64,000 bases of DNA from Amphiura filiformis (GCF_039555335.1 NC_092635.1:47946052-48010051); one strand, 5' to 3'; shown: positions 1 to 12,089, counted from the first letter of the stretch. Made by a program: numbers and translations. Notes: a model not told the origin generated them from the sequence alone.

Positions 1-3000
1 GGTAATCGCCATTGCAATATCCACCTATCCTTTCATCTCCACTCCTCGTAATATCAATCCCACCAAATCCTAGATGCACATCCCTAGATGTAAGCTTCTC
101 AAGCCATCCGCACCTAACTTGTGTCACAATTTTGTCCACGATATTATATAAATCAACATCCTGCAGAGTGTGTAAATCGTTTGTAGCCTGATTTTGATTA
201 TCAAGTACATGATCGAAACAAGAGTTTATAATGATGAAAATCTTTTTTGTTATTACTGGGGACAGATTGTCTAACCATAAAAAATCTGATATTTTCTGAA
301 GTATTAAAGTTTGGCTGTCATCTGCCACCTGTGACATATTCAAGTCATATTTCAACATTCCTTGGAGTAGCTCCAGGAAGGCCATCAAGATCTTTGTCAA
401 TTCATCGGAAGAAGTGATCTCCAACTCTCCTGTGCCTTGCAAAGAATTTTTCCCAAAACAAGACTTTGACATCTGAAAGAAAGCCTCCATGAGAGATGGC
501 AGTGCCTCTATTATCACAGTACTGCAGTATTGGGATAACAGGTGCGAGTTGTCTGCAATACAATCAATAGAAATTTAAAAAAATGTAAAGGTGTGTCCGA
601 GGTTAGCATAACCTAGCAGTATTTACACTGAAGTATTGAGACAAATAAAGCTGACAGACATAAGGAATGGTACATGATATGGATTAAGGAAATCCCAAGG
701 TTGATAAAAGGAGTGTCATTTCCTCCCCATGTGCATCTTTTTTTTGGGGGGGGGAATGCCAATAACTACGGTTTTGATATATTCTTAAAACAACAAAAAC
801 TCTGGAAATATGTGCAATTTTTGTCTTCCTAGACTCACTTCCTAGTAAAAGGAGACCAAAAGAAACCCTAGCTGTTCTACCTTTCAAGTAGGGTTAGGTA
901 TTTTGTTCTTTTTTTTACCAGATGACTCTAAATATCATTATACTAGTAGTATGTAAATAAATTACAATTTTTCCACTGGCTCCTCTTTTTACCAGTCAAA
1001 ATACATCTACTTTTAATATCCCAAAAATAGCTGATTTTATATGCATAGAGCAATGCTTTAGCACACTATCCAGAGAGGTTCCAGAGAATAACTTCTGACA
1101 TCGTAAATTGGACTAGGTGTGTAAAACAAAACAGGCTAAAAAATCTTTTTTAGTCAAGAAAAAAGGTATACACTTTTCAAATCCTCTTCAAGTGGGTTAA
1201 TCCAGTTGAAATCCATACACCCCCTATGGAAGACATGACTTTAATCTCACACACAGGGAGTGTGAATTTCAAATGGGATTACCTGAATGGTGACTCCCTC
1301 CATTTGAAATCTACACCCCCTGTGTGGGATATTAAGGTCATGTCTTGTCACAGGGTGTATGAATTTCAGCTGGAATAGCCAAATGGACTTACCACCATGA
1401 TGAAATCCTTCCATACAGCTGCACACATCATCACTCTTTTCATCAGTGCTTTCCTTCTGGCCAACATTCTTGAGTGTATCCAATGTGTAAACTATTTGGT
1501 TGACTTCACTTCTAGAGAACCCTTTTCTATGATTGAATATCATAGATGTGATGCTGCTAATGATATCCTTGAGGAAACTGGGTTGCACATGCTGTTAAAA
1601 TAAGATCATTCAATTGAGTGAATTTTGTGACTTAATTCTATTGCAGGATTGAAATTCAATTTTATATTATGACTGCTAAGATATCTGAACCATCACCTGC
1701 AATATTATTATAAAATATTGTGATGACCTTTTCAAATTTCATCTGTTTTTTTTCTTTTTCTGGCATTTGATCATTATTTGTTAGACCTACAGAATACCAA
1801 TATAATTATATTTTCAATTATACATGCCATTGGTTCACATGGTTGTACACAGCCCTCAAATTAACCCACGGCACCCATGGCATTTTGCCGTTGGTGCCCA
1901 TCCCAACTGCCGTAATGCCCTCAAAATATGTCCTTTACCCAAGGCAGTCACTTGCCGTGCCCTCTAATGAAGTTGCCGTTGGTGCCCCAGCCCTGCCCCT
2001 CATTATAAAATCATCTACATTGTATCTATGTTTGTGTGTGTTTTCTTCACCTTTGAGAAATTGCTTTGGTGCCCTTCTCAAATTTTCAACAGTTGCCATG
2101 ATGCCCTCTTGAAATATTACAAACTGCCGTGCTGCCTTGCCTTTTCAGTGAAAATCCAAGGCAATTTTCAACTTGCCCTAAAAAAGTTGCCGTGCCCCTT
2201 CAGATCCTGAATTCGAGGGCTGATTCGGGATCATTACCATCATTTTAAAAATGCACATTTGTTGGTAAAACCAATTATAGTGTACTTTACTTTTTTGGAG
2301 GAATTCCTTTTGGATATACATGTCTATACAATGTAGTACGGTAATTCCTAAATATAAACTTGTCTTTTATGACCTGAGTCTGACTCTGTGATCACAGTGA
2401 GTCTAGTTAAGCATGTTTACAATCGAAGCACAGTACATTTGCATACAAGTTGTGTGGACAGAAACTGTCTGGAAACTCCTTACTACATTATAAACACTAG
2501 CTGTATCCAGAATGTACCGTACATAATCTCGTTCCCAGGCAACCTTTGCTCCTTCATCATTATATGTTTAGTGACGAAGAAGCACAAACTAGGTGGGAAC
2601 GAGACTATAAAAACTGTTAACAATGTGCTCAAAACTCGGCCTATATGGTATATAGATGGACGAAAGAGATAACAGACCGCGTACCACCAGTCAAAGTCTC
2701 CGCCTCATCCGATAATGAGGGCCGATTGTTCCATGAAATGCGACAGGCGAGACTGCTACGCAATTACCGCGTATTTTCATGGTCTATCGCGTAATCGCGA
2801 AAACACGCAACGCTCTATCGAAGGCACGCAGCACTGGCGTGATTGTTTGACACGGCACGATCGAACAATCGGCCCTCATGAATATGCGAGAACTGTAGCA
2901 TACAATACACGGGGACTTTGACTGGTGGTACTTTCTCTGTTATATCTTACTCCTCTGTGGGTATATACTATAAACATGCTTGAAAGATGAAAGATGCTTC

Positions 3001-4121
3001 TAAGAATTCCGAAGTAAGAATTAATTTCTTGTGTTTGGATCAAAAGTTTAAATTTGATTCATACACTTATTTTTACCTGAACATGGTTAGCGATTGCAGC
3101 TGTGAGACACTTTCCAGCACAAAATGCTATCAAGGAGTTCTCTGCTTGCAGAAGACCTCTCTGGAAATGGAAACAGAAGATGTTGGATCCCTAGTTCAAG
3201 TCATTAAAACTTCACTTGTCAAGTTACTCATCTCAGATCAAGAAATCTAGCTTTAAATTTGCTTACCGATAGCTTCACATTCAAGGCTAGAGTCCAAAGC
3301 TATAAGTTTAACAACATGCGATCGCAACAAAAATATATTGCTGAAATCAAATTGCATTTCCAACTCAATTTTAGATTGTTCAAATTTCCAGCAAATTGAT
3401 GCATGTCACTCCGTCGATCATCCTATTGATGTAAATATGGTCTCACACACCATGTATATGTGCAGTGTTATCAACATTGGTTGAATTTTAAAGCAAAGGG
3501 ACACATCAGGTTTTTTTAATACGGTACCGGATTTTGTCACAATACAACTCCCAAAGTCACACATTGTGATTTGTTGAAACATGTCATATGATATGAAACA
3601 CCTTAAATTACAATAAAATGGACAGAACAAAAATAATGAACTTTATGTTTTTCTCGCACAGCAAAGCGTGATACAGTAAGCGCTGTAACTTGTAACACAA
3701 TCTACGCAAAGCATTCTAAATCGACATGAAGAAACTAAATTCTAAAAAGGGCAACTTATTTTTATATACATTAACATACCAAGCAATCTAGAAATGCTGC
3801 ATCTTCCAAAACCATTTTGGAGGTGCCAAAAGCCCATCTGCAATGGTTAGCTTCAAACAGATCTGTCAGCAGAGAGAGTTTTTGCAGAATGACATCACTG
3901 TGTTGAAATTTGCCACTCAAGTCACACAAAATCTTCATGGGGTTGTCCTTGTAAGCGCATAAACACAGCTTCTGTGTGAGCTTTTTATGAACATATTCAT
4001 ATGTGTATGTATTTAGGCCATCTTTGACTTCTTCCATCATCATCTGAATTTGTATAATAGCTATCAAAATGTCAAATACATGACATAAAAGTGTGTGTAT
4101 GTGTGCAACAGTGACAGATTC
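1..4121 (-). CDS. LINS1: LINS1-like (Lines homologue) gene, 5' part, cut by window edge
   Basis: Four spliced coding exons read on the minus strand: 4121-3780, 3160-3077, 1591-1393, and 552 to the window edge, which is still open at base 1. Junctions are GT-AG (donors gtatgt, gtaaaa, gtaagt; acceptors gattcag, atttccag, tttaacag, attgcag) and phases agree (0, 0, 1). The protein is alpha-helical and leucine-rich with no catalytic motif. Similarity to animal LINS1, the homologue of Drosophila Lines, a segment-polarity and Wnt-related regulator, is judged from memory: a stretch ending KCLTAAI, a helix pattern ILMAFLELLQ, and a GFGG motif after a WLEKL helix, in the order I recall for the vertebrate protein. 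About 390 codons are visible; human LINS1 is about 757. The start is unresolved: the first in-frame ATG in the first visible exon is at 4043, but the frame is open above it to a good acceptor at 4122, so a short upstream exon near the promoter is likely. The gene is divergent from OSTF1. Confidence 0.6.
1198..1380. repeat. Foldback element, TTGAAATCCATACACC family, in a LINS1 intron
   Basis: The ends are inverted: the left end reads ccagttgaaatccatacacc and the right end reads the complement, finishing ggaatagcc. The inner part repeats the motif with the words tggaagacatgac and gtgtgaatttcaaatgg. Other copies in this window lie at 12418-13062, 14208-14394, 25089-25278 and 55994-56150. No coding capacity is seen, so this is a MITE-like non-autonomous DNA element. 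It ends about 11 bp from the LINS1 splice donor at 1392. Confidence 0.75.
1850..2223. repeat. Foldback/MITE-like element in a LINS1 intron
   Basis: It begins agccctcaaatt and ends aattcgagggct, an imperfect terminal inverted repeat. The interior is made of degenerate tandem words around ttgccgttggtgccc. Open frames through it are short and unrelated to the host gene. Confidence 0.5.
2524..2611. repeat. Short foldback sequence
   Basis: Inverted arms taatctcgttccca and tgggaacgagacta flank a central loop of about 55 bases. It may be a miniature element or the remnant of one. It lies in the same LINS1 intron as the neighbouring elements. Confidence 0.4.
2667..2944. repeat. MITE with long inverted termini in a LINS1 intron
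   Basis: The left end (accaccagtcaaagtc, preceded by taacaga) is matched in inverse at the right end (gactttgactggtggt, followed by ctctgttata). A second inner pair, ccgattgttcc against gaacaatcgg, extends the foldback. The interior is unusually CpG-rich for this window, suggesting a young copy. Confidence 0.65.
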
Positions 4122-4524
4122 CTGAATCAAAACATTGACCCACGTGAGTGACCTTGAAAAGTTCCCACGATGTTACTAGTATGAAATTATCATATTTCCC
4201 TATAATAAAAAAATAAATATTTATAAAAGCTTAAATTGTCATTTGTGCTCATTAATACAAATATTGTATATAATTTAACATAGTTATGAACTTGAATAGA
4301 TGATAACACTTCATTATGTGTGAGAAAAAACAGCTTACATGTTTTATTTAGACTTTTACAATAACTAAAAACACACTAAGAAATAGAACTTAACTTCCGG
4401 GTTATGTACCCGGAAATAGGAACAGTGTCAACGCACGATTGGTAAACTGAACTTGTTTCAGAGCTTCTGAATTACACTGTAACTTATTTTTCTACTTCAT
4501 TGACTATTCACCAACATCAAAATA
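4122..4524. promoter_or_regulatory. Probable bidirectional promoter, LINS1 / OSTF1
   Basis: This is the only DNA between the first visible LINS1 exon (minus) and the OSTF1 start codon (plus). At 4395-4402 and 4408-4415 it holds an 8-bp inverted repeat, TTCCGGGT and ACCCGGAA, whose arms are ETS-type cores on opposite strands (CCGGAAGT on minus, CCGGAAAT on plus). ETS sites are typical of TATA-less divergent promoters of housekeeping genes. No TATA box is seen at a convincing distance from either gene. Transcription starts are not determinable by eye. Confidence 0.5.
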
Positions 4525-7500
4525 ATGTCTACACCTACGCCAGTAAGACCAGCTCCGCCTCGGCCGGCGAAACCAGGTACGAATAGATCATTAAATAATT
4601 AAGCTTTTAAAAAAATGCTTTTTTAATTCTAAGTAATATTATGACTAGAGCTCCAAATCTATGATCAATCCTTCTTCATTTGTAGAACAACTAGACGCAG
4701 TATGCATGGTAGGCAACGTAAAAATATACGCTGCTTTGTGCATAAAAATTGCCACTACAATACGAGACCTTGCCTTGGCTTTTTCTAGTCATGCCGCATG
4801 CATGCCGAGCTCATGAGCTGGGGGGGGGGGCGCTGACATTCCAGCTTCAGTATGGTGAAGACTTTTACTTTGCTCCTTTTCAACAAAGTTTTTTTTGAAA
4901 ACACATTACCAGATTTTCTCGAAGACAAAGTACCCCTTTTATCTGATTTAAATACTCCTATGCTGACAATTTGGCGAGGACCACGCTACCGGTCAGTATA
5001 TAGGCCTATAGGTCACTTTTCTGTAATTACATTGTACTTGTATTTGGTAACACCAGAGAAGATGTAATAAAGAGGAGGGTCAACGGAATTATATCCTTGA
5101 GATAATCCCGTAGGTAATCCTGTCGCATCTATTCATAGTCCTTTATTCTCAAGTAGTTAGACATCCACTTGAAATATCCTATGATGTTATGTGTGTGACC
5201 GCCCATGGTTGACCAATTTTCACTTCAGAATTGAAAATATTTCCCATGTTTCTATAAAGAATTTGTTAAAAAGTATGAAACGTGTGTTAAGGACCTGCTG
5301 CTTGGATGGGATACCACATGTGGGTAATACAAGAAAGAAATCGAGTGCTGTAAAATTTCCCCCAAATCCACCGTTTTTGTAAATATATAAATTTCTAAAG
5401 AAGAAATTTTAGGATTTTTAGAGAGGTGATGATTGTTGATCATTTCTATTTTATTATTTTATATATTTTCCTGTCATTTCCTGCCAACCTAATAAAGATA
5501 TTCTGATAATTGATAACATTCTTTATCTTAAATAATAGAGTCTGAAAGTGGCAACAAGTAGCAAAAATTATAATTTGCCATAGAACTTCAGTCATATTTT
5601 ATCTGAAATCTGACAAGATGACAGGGTCTGCATGCATGCTGTGTATAGCATGATGACATGCACACACTGACCTATCCCTAAAAGCAGTTAGCTGCAACTT
5701 GTGTATCACACCCATCCCGGTTCAAACCCTATTGTGGTATTCTATTGTTAAGCAGCTAAATAGGGTGATTCATCATTTACTTTGAGTGTAACGGTCTCAC
5801 ACATATTTTGTTTGAGGATAGCTTGATCAACCTCCTCTTTATTACATCTTCTCTGGTAACACATGCATGGTGACCAACTTTTGCTGTGAATGGGGGGGGG
5901 GGCAAGATTGTTTGGACAACAAGCAAGAAATAGTCTTCAGGTTTCTTGGTTTTCTTTTGTTTTTATTAATTTTCAAAACTAGAAAATGTTCTTGCTTTTG
6001 TTTTTAATTTTGAGCAACTTTGAGAAATATTCACAAAAAATGGTCTAAAAATGCTAAATTTTGTAAAAAAATCATACAAAGCATGAGTTTCACCCAAATC
6101 TCAAAGTTAATGTTTGAAGCATTTTCTGGACATTTCTAGTTTTTGAAAATTAATAATAAAAAAATTACCCTAAGTCAATTATGAATGATCCTACATGTAG
6201 CATTTAGCTCTAGGTCCAGAGACACTCCAAAATCGAAAAAACAAATAAAGTGTGTGCCTTGTTAATGAGTGACATAAGTATAAAGCTTTGTATGAATTCC
6301 CTTTATGAGCGCTGCCTGCGCTGACACATAATCGGCCAATCATATTATCAATTAGTTGATTATGATTGGTCAGATGATTGAATCAATCAATCAGAACCCC
6401 ACATCTGTGTTTACGCTCTCTAAATGTAAACAAGTGCCATTCTCTCCCATCAAGTATATACCTTTAAATCGCACAAATTTCTAGACATATGAAAATCTCA
6501 TTTTGTTGTTGTTGGTTGTTTTTTTTGTCAATTTCAGGTCAAGTGAAGGTGTTCCGTGCATTGTATGCATATAATGCACAGCATGTAAGTAACTAATTAA
6601 TCTATATTTTTGTTGGTTTTATAACTTTCACCCTCATTAACGTACACCTTCAAAAATGGTGTATAAATGGCTACAGTTTAATAGCTATAAATATCTTGAC
6701 ATATTGATAACACAAAGAGACAGGATCTGGCTCCCTTACGCCTTTCCCAATATGGCTTTTAGATGTCACATCCAGGGAGTTAGTCCTAGAGAAGGACCAA
6801 CAAAGAGGTGGACAGACTGCCTGCTAAAGTCTTATTCAGATTTCATTTGACAGCTTAACCATCGCGTATACGCGCGCGACGTCAAGCGTGTGCATTGGAC
6901 CTTGTGCAAATAATACGCGCTGGACGGCTAGCAGTACGTTTAATTTGTATTTAAAGGGAATCTGAATAAGACTTTACTGCTAGCTGAAGGCAAAAGAACC
7001 AACTCCATAGTAAACGCCAGCCATACAGTGGAAGACCGAACAGTTTGGCGGATGTGTCAGATGTGGATGCCACCACTCAACCCCTGCTGGAGTGTGCATG
7101 TACATGGCATTGGTCAAGGTCAATTATTTATAGCATGCATGTCTACAAAATAAATACAAAATAAAGTAAAAAAAAAAGATGAATTCAGTTGTTTTTAAAT
7201 TGACTTGCAGTTGCATGTATGTATACTATAATTATATACGGTGCAATATATTTTCCTACAGGATGATGAATTGAGTTTTGATGAAGGTGATATGCTGTAT
7301 GTTTTAGATGTGGTAAGTACCTGTTTGTTTCATCCATCAATTAAAAAGCATATAAACATCAAACTGCAACAAACAAAAGATGGAGGAGATGAAAGCAGAA
7401 AATCCAGATGAATGTTGTGCCAACGTAAAGAGGTTTGAACAAATGACACACATTTACATGCTCACTCACACCAGTTCAGTCACTCATTGACATGAAATAC

Positions 7501-10500
7501 ATAGTAGGCATATAATATCAAAAATAGTGATAAAAACATGAATTTTGGAACTGAATAAAACATATGAGCCTTCATATCAGTAGCGTAGCCAGCAGGGGGG
7601 CAGAGTGCCCCCCTTACAAAAATGAAAGAAAAAAGTGCCCCTCTGACAAAAAATAAAAGAGAAAATCAGGAGGGCAAAGGAAAAGAAAAGGGCAAGGAGC
7701 TCTTTTCACCGAAATTCAGTCCGAAAATAAAAAATTTTTGCACGCTACGCGCGAACATCGTCCCAATAAAGCCGAGTGTATTGTATGATGCAACTGTAAT
7801 TTTTTCGTCTGTGCCCCCGAAATTTTATTTTGCCCCCCCTGACCAAAAAAGCTGGCTACGCCCTGCTTCATATAATAGCCAAAACAAAACTTGTTTGACC
7901 GAATAAAATGTATGTTTGTACAGCTGAAAACATGTTTTAATCTTGTTGAGAAAATTTAATCTGATAAATTAGGAATTTTAAAACCTTAAATACATTTTTG
8001 TAAGTCAGGGGTCCATTTCACTAAACTTTACAAAGCTTTTTCAGTTTCTAAATTGTTTGTAACTATAATCAATGTTTTATTTTTATTTTATTTCAGTCAA
8101 ATAAAGATTGGTATAAAGCAAAGGTTGGCAACAAAAAGGGACTAATCCCAAGTAATTATGGTAAGTTGAATGATCAAGGCTTAGGTTTCCATTTTATTTG
8201 CCAGGAAACCTTTAAAATACATATATTGCACTCAAAAGTACTGTTTGGCAGAGATCCAACCGCCCAGGATAGTGGTAGCAGAATTGCAGCAAAGCAGGGC
8301 TAAAAAATTAAACCCTGGCAGAGTCAAAGTGGCTGACCGTATGGCTCTCGAACAATACTCAAACAGTAAAAAAAACACTGGCTTTTTTTACCTTTAATGT
8401 TGAGTTCTATGGGGATTTAAGGGGGTACTATACCCCCTGTCCAATTTTGTGCCTATTTTTACATTTTTTTCTCAAACATTATAGCGCATTGGTGACAAGT
8501 AAGATATGCATGTTGTAGGGGCAAGGACTACAACTACTGCTCTGAAAATTCAGCAACTCAAGGCAAGTAGTTATTGATTTATTGATCAAATACTGGTTTT
8601 CCCTCATTTTTGACTGTAACTCCACAACTGCTGTCTGTGCCAAAATAAAATTTCCAGTGCAGTAGTTGTAGTCCTTGCCCCTATAATATACATATCTTAC
8701 TTGTCACCAATGCGCTATATGAGAAAAGTGCAAAAATAGGCACAAAATTGGGCAGGGGTGTAGTACCCTTAAGGTTTTTCCAAAAACGTTTGCCTAAACT
8801 TGAAGCAGAGCATTAATGCATATTTTTTTTCATTTGTCAATCCAGAAAGTTGATGATGAAGGGCATCAGTCTAGGAGGGCTAATTCTTTGTATCCCTAAT
8901 TAATTTCTTTTTTCATTTTATATTTACCAGTTGAAGAAAGCATGGAATCAGTTGATAACCCATTACATGAAGCAGCTAAACGAGGCAACGTTGACTTCCT
9001 CAAAGAATGTCTTGCCAATAATGTAAGTATTGCAGTCACTAGTCCCTGCCCTTCTTGTCCCCTTGTGAACCTTTTTTCAAAATTTAGACCTTTTTGGACT
9101 GGGGTGGGGCGGATTTGGACATTTGTGGACCAAAAAGGCATTTAAAAAACCTCTATTTTTTCGCTCTCTACCCTTGCCTGCAAATTGGGACTTTTTGGGC
9201 CTTTGGCATTTTGAGGGGTGCGTTGCAGCCCCTGGCTACTGGCCTGAATACTAACCCTAAACAGTAGTCATTTGAACCCTAAATCCTAACCCATAACCTT
9301 AATCCCTATAGAGGCCCTGCATGCTTTTATCGATTGGCTACAAAATGAAGGATTTGAACCAGTGCCCTTCACCGTAATCATAGCGCAGTGCAGTCCATTC
9401 AATCAAATGTTGTCATCAACCTATTTGATCATAGTGCATTTGTTATATGTGTGAGACGAACTGTTGCGGTAGATTGCAATCATGCTTTTGTTGAATGCAT
9501 TTGAATAGTCCGGCATATTTACGGTACGTTACGTCATATGCACAACCTCTATCCCTTAAACACAAGAGTGCATAGGAGATTCTTTAAGTTATACCAGTGT
9601 TTCCATGATGTCCCTAAAGATCCTCTATTGTTCCATTTCTTCACAGGTATCCGTTAACAGCCTAGATAAGTCTGGCTCAACGGCAATACATTGGGCATCT
9701 CACGGTGGTCACGTAGAATGTTTGAAAATACTATTAGGAAGACCTCGCATTGAGCTCAATAATCAGGTCAGTCTGCAGCAGCATTTTTGTATCATTTTAG
9801 AGAACAGTTCTGGTGTTACTTCTGTTGGACAAAGTAATCATGAAAACAGACGGTCCCAAGTAGGCAAGACTATGTGTTCAAGACCTTTTTAAATGAATTG
9901 AGGATTTGAATGAATTAGAGGACAATGACTGCGCATCAGTTGTCTTGAGGGTATTGGGAAAAAACTTTGCCTTTGAAACCGAGAATATTCAAAGGTCCTA
10001 GCAAAATGTTTACAATACCAGCAAAATAACTAATGCAAAGTTATTAACTTCATGCATAACTTTCAAATTGTTTGATTTAGTCTACTTTAATTTAAATCAA
10101 TCAATTTGGCCGGTGTTGCCAACCCAAGTAAACCTTTCTGTCTGCGGGGTTGCCAAACCCATGATTTAATAGCCCAACTAGGCAACTATCATTGCATGAC
10201 TTGGAAATGACCACCATTGCCTTTGAGCGACTTCAAAGTTTTGAAGGCTTTGAAGACAATTTTGTGATAAGATGTTTGACCAATTTAGTCTCAAAATAAC
10301 CTCTCATTGATTTCTGACAAGTTTTGGCCAGATTTTTGTCAATTTGTGTTATACCTACAAAATGTGCTGAACATATATCACAAGCCTGCTGTTCTGCAGT
10401 ATTATCAACTGGATAATAACATTTTGAAGCAGTTTGTAATAATTTACTGTTTTTTATACATTGTTTCAGAATAAACTTGGTGACACAGCGTTACATGCAG

Positions 10501-12070
10501 GCGCCTGGAAGGGACATGCGGAAGTAGTCAGAATGCTTCTCAGTAAGGGTAAGTGTGCAAGTATCAACAATCCTTGTTGTCAGAAAAAAATGTTGGAAAA
10601 TATGGGTACCCGGAGTGTGCTCAGGTGCAATTATACCTTATCAATACACTCTGTATATGTTTCTAACTGCTTTCCCCCTGCTTTTTTGATGAACTACTAT
10701 AATATTATTCACTCTGATGGGGAAGTGAGGTTAATGTGTTAAAGCAGCTGTTTCACTCACACATTTATGCAGCATCTTTAAGCATGTTTGTGTGTACACC
10801 AGCGCTTAGAGCGGCCGCAAGCTACATGAAGCTGCGCCTAATGAAATGCACACTGACGTCACTGCCACATCAGGGTGAAAAATGGTATACAATATATATA
10901 GGAGATATATGTATGAAATTCTAATCGTCTTCGTCGTCAAGTCCTATGGGTCATGACTGACCATTTGGGGTCATGACTGACCCTTTGTGACCCTGTTGAT
11001 GATGGTATTCCAGCAGCTTCTGTCTTGAGTCAGACGGTGGGCTGCGACGAGAGAAAGGCCTGTTAATTGTTTAATTCCATCAGTCCATCTAAGCTTCTGT
11101 CCACCTCTTCTACGACTACCTTCTATGTGACCTTGCATAATTATCTTCTCAATGTTGTCACCCTCTCTTCTAGAAATGTGGCCAAAATACGCCAGTTTGG
11201 AACATTTTATTTTTTTGCACATGGTAGCATGCTTTCCAATTTGGTTTCTTACAAATTTGTTGGTCTTATGTTCTTTCCACTATATTCTCAGCAACTTCCA
11301 CCAGAAATTGTAATAATGAATCCCTAATCATGTTTTGCAGGTGCTAGAGGCGATATCAGGAATAAAGAAGGGAAGTTAGCATTTGACCTTGCAGCTAAAG
11401 ATCCAGCTACTGCAGCACTTTTAGAACCACACATTCCAAGTGAGTACCAGTATGGGAACCACCCCTAACTCTTTAATGTGTGCAAGAATTTGTGCGAGAG
11501 TTGATTTGCAGATTTATGCCAAAATTATAATGTGGCCATATACAATATCAAAGACCCTAAGATACAAAATCTACCAGTGTGCACTATTAATGATCGTGTG
11601 TATAATGCACAATGGTAGATTTTGTACCTAGGGTCTTTGATATTGCACAATACAATTGAACGTGTATGGGCGGTATTATAATTCTGGCATAAATCTGCAA
11701 ATCGACAGGCTGCATATATATACAGGCTGTATCAAAATGATTGGTACCCATTGGTTTTGATGTTTATTGAAAAAAGCCTACTTCTTCGAAATGCAACATA
11801 GGATCCTCTTGAAGGGTCAGAATTTAAAGTTTATTACCTTTTCTCCTGTTAATCTAACAAAAATTTGTGAATCTTAAGTTGAATTTTGATGGAACAGTCT
11901 TGTCCATAATCACTGAAAACTGATGGGTACCAATCATTTTGATACAGCCTGTATGGGCCACATAACTTGGGCATTACTGAAAATGTTTTCTCATTGTTTG
12001 TCTGTTTGCTTGCTTTTTTTCACCAGGACTGGATGATGAAGACTACCTTGATGATGAGGATTCTGATTAA
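4525..12070 (+). CDS. OSTF1: Osteoclast-stimulating factor 1 homologue (SH3 plus ankyrin repeats)
   Basis: Nine exons: 4525-4576, 6538-6584, 7262-7312, 8097-8160, 8931-9022, 9647-9766, 10470-10548, 11341-11439 and 12027-12070. All introns are GT-AG and phases join cleanly to a 215-residue protein (human OSTF1 is 214). A proline-rich leader (residues 1-18) precedes an SH3 domain at about 19-72 with ALYAY, the conserved Trp55 and the terminal PSNY. Three ankyrin repeats follow: [11 protein letters not shown] at 81, [11 protein letters not shown] at 114, and [11 protein letters not shown] at 148. The acidic tail ends DYLDDEDSD as in vertebrates. OSTF1 is a cytoplasmic adaptor; in mammals its SH3 binds proline-rich signalling and cytoskeletal partners such as Src-family and SMN proteins. 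Introns carry several mobile-element copies; the coding frame is intact. Identification is very secure. Confidence 0.97.
5047..5860. repeat. TIR element of about 0.8 kb in OSTF1 intron 1
   Basis: About 30 bp at the left (words cagagaagatgtaataaaga, then ggagg) recur inverted at 5825-5860 (cctcctctttattacatctt, then ctctgg). No transposase frame is visible between the ends, so it would be non-autonomous. Confidence 0.6.
5962..6158. repeat. AT-rich foldback in OSTF1 intron 1
   Basis: The arms ttattaattttcaaaactag and ctagtttttgaaaattaata are inverted and separated by about 140 bp of AT-rich DNA. It could form a long hairpin in the pre-mRNA. Confidence 0.5.
6645..7110 (+). pseudogene. Non-LTR reverse transcriptase 3' fragment, split by a MITE
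   Basis: On both sides of a small insert (6825-6976) the plus strand keeps a frame resembling the C-terminal tail of a non-LTR retrotransposon polyprotein: a [10 protein letters not shown] motif before the insert, and after it a frame with EDRTVWR, the usual closing motif of these proteins. Only the last part of the ORF is present. It lies in OSTF1 intron 2 in the sense direction. Confidence 0.6.
6825..6976. mobile_element. 152-bp MITE with 18-bp inverted termini
   Basis: It starts TAAAGTCTTATTCAGATT and ends with the exact inverse, AATCTGAATAAGACTTTA. If the outer TA is the duplicated target, this resembles a Tc1/mariner-type MITE. The interior is CpG-rich (cgcgtatacgcgcgcgacg), unlike its surroundings. 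It interrupts a reverse-transcriptase fragment, so it is younger than that fragment. Confidence 0.8.
7581..7864 (+). repeat. Dispersed element with GCGTAGCCAGC termini
   Basis: It opens gcgtagccagcaggggggc and closes gctggctacgcc. It contains the words agtgcccctctgac and aggagggcaaaggaaaag. Inverted copies occur at 43600-43937 and, in part, at 19813-20110; a related end lies at 61567-61735. Located in OSTF1 intron 3. Confidence 0.7.
8417..8772. repeat. Intact foldback element, 'AAGGGGGTAC' family
   Basis: The left half (aagggggtac, caattttgtgcctattttta, ttggtgacaagtaagatatg, ggggcaaggactacaactac) is repeated inverted in the right half up to gtagtaccctt. It is the uninterrupted counterpart of the copy at 20839-21524. 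It lies in OSTF1 intron 4. Confidence 0.8.
9330..9412 (-). repeat. Weak tRNA-like / SINE-like sequence
   Basis: Read on the minus strand it carries a B-box-like ACTGGTTCAAATCC after a possible anticodon-arm region. No cloverleaf can be closed by eye. It sits in OSTF1 intron 5 beside degenerate telomere-like words (taaccctaaa at about 9252-9300). Confidence 0.25.
10970..11290 (-). pseudogene. Non-LTR reverse transcriptase 3' fragment, antisense in OSTF1 intron 7
   Basis: A minus-strand frame of about 83 codons contains [12 protein letters not shown], then [14 protein letters not shown], then a late [11 protein letters not shown]. This is the usual order of the extreme C-terminus of non-LTR retrotransposon polyproteins (FGHI...GRRGRQ..W...R..W). 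It is 5'-truncated, with no endonuclease or catalytic RT motifs. Confidence 0.6.
11500..11706. repeat. Foldback/MITE in OSTF1 intron 8
   Basis: The outer arms ttgatttgcagatttatgcc and its inverse near 11687-11706 enclose a second pair around caatatcaaagaccct / agggtctttgatattg. The two halves are near mirror images, with no coding frame. Confidence 0.7.
11721..11954. mobile_element. MITE with TACAGGCTGTATCAAAATGA termini
   Basis: The left terminus tacaggctgtatcaaaatga continues ttggtaccca, and the right end is its inverse (tcattttgatacagcctgta). It resembles the element at 23851-24021 (TACAGGGTGTATCAAAATAA), so these are two related Tc1-like MITE families. Confidence 0.8.
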
Positions 12071-12089
12071 ATACACCAACACCTTTTAA

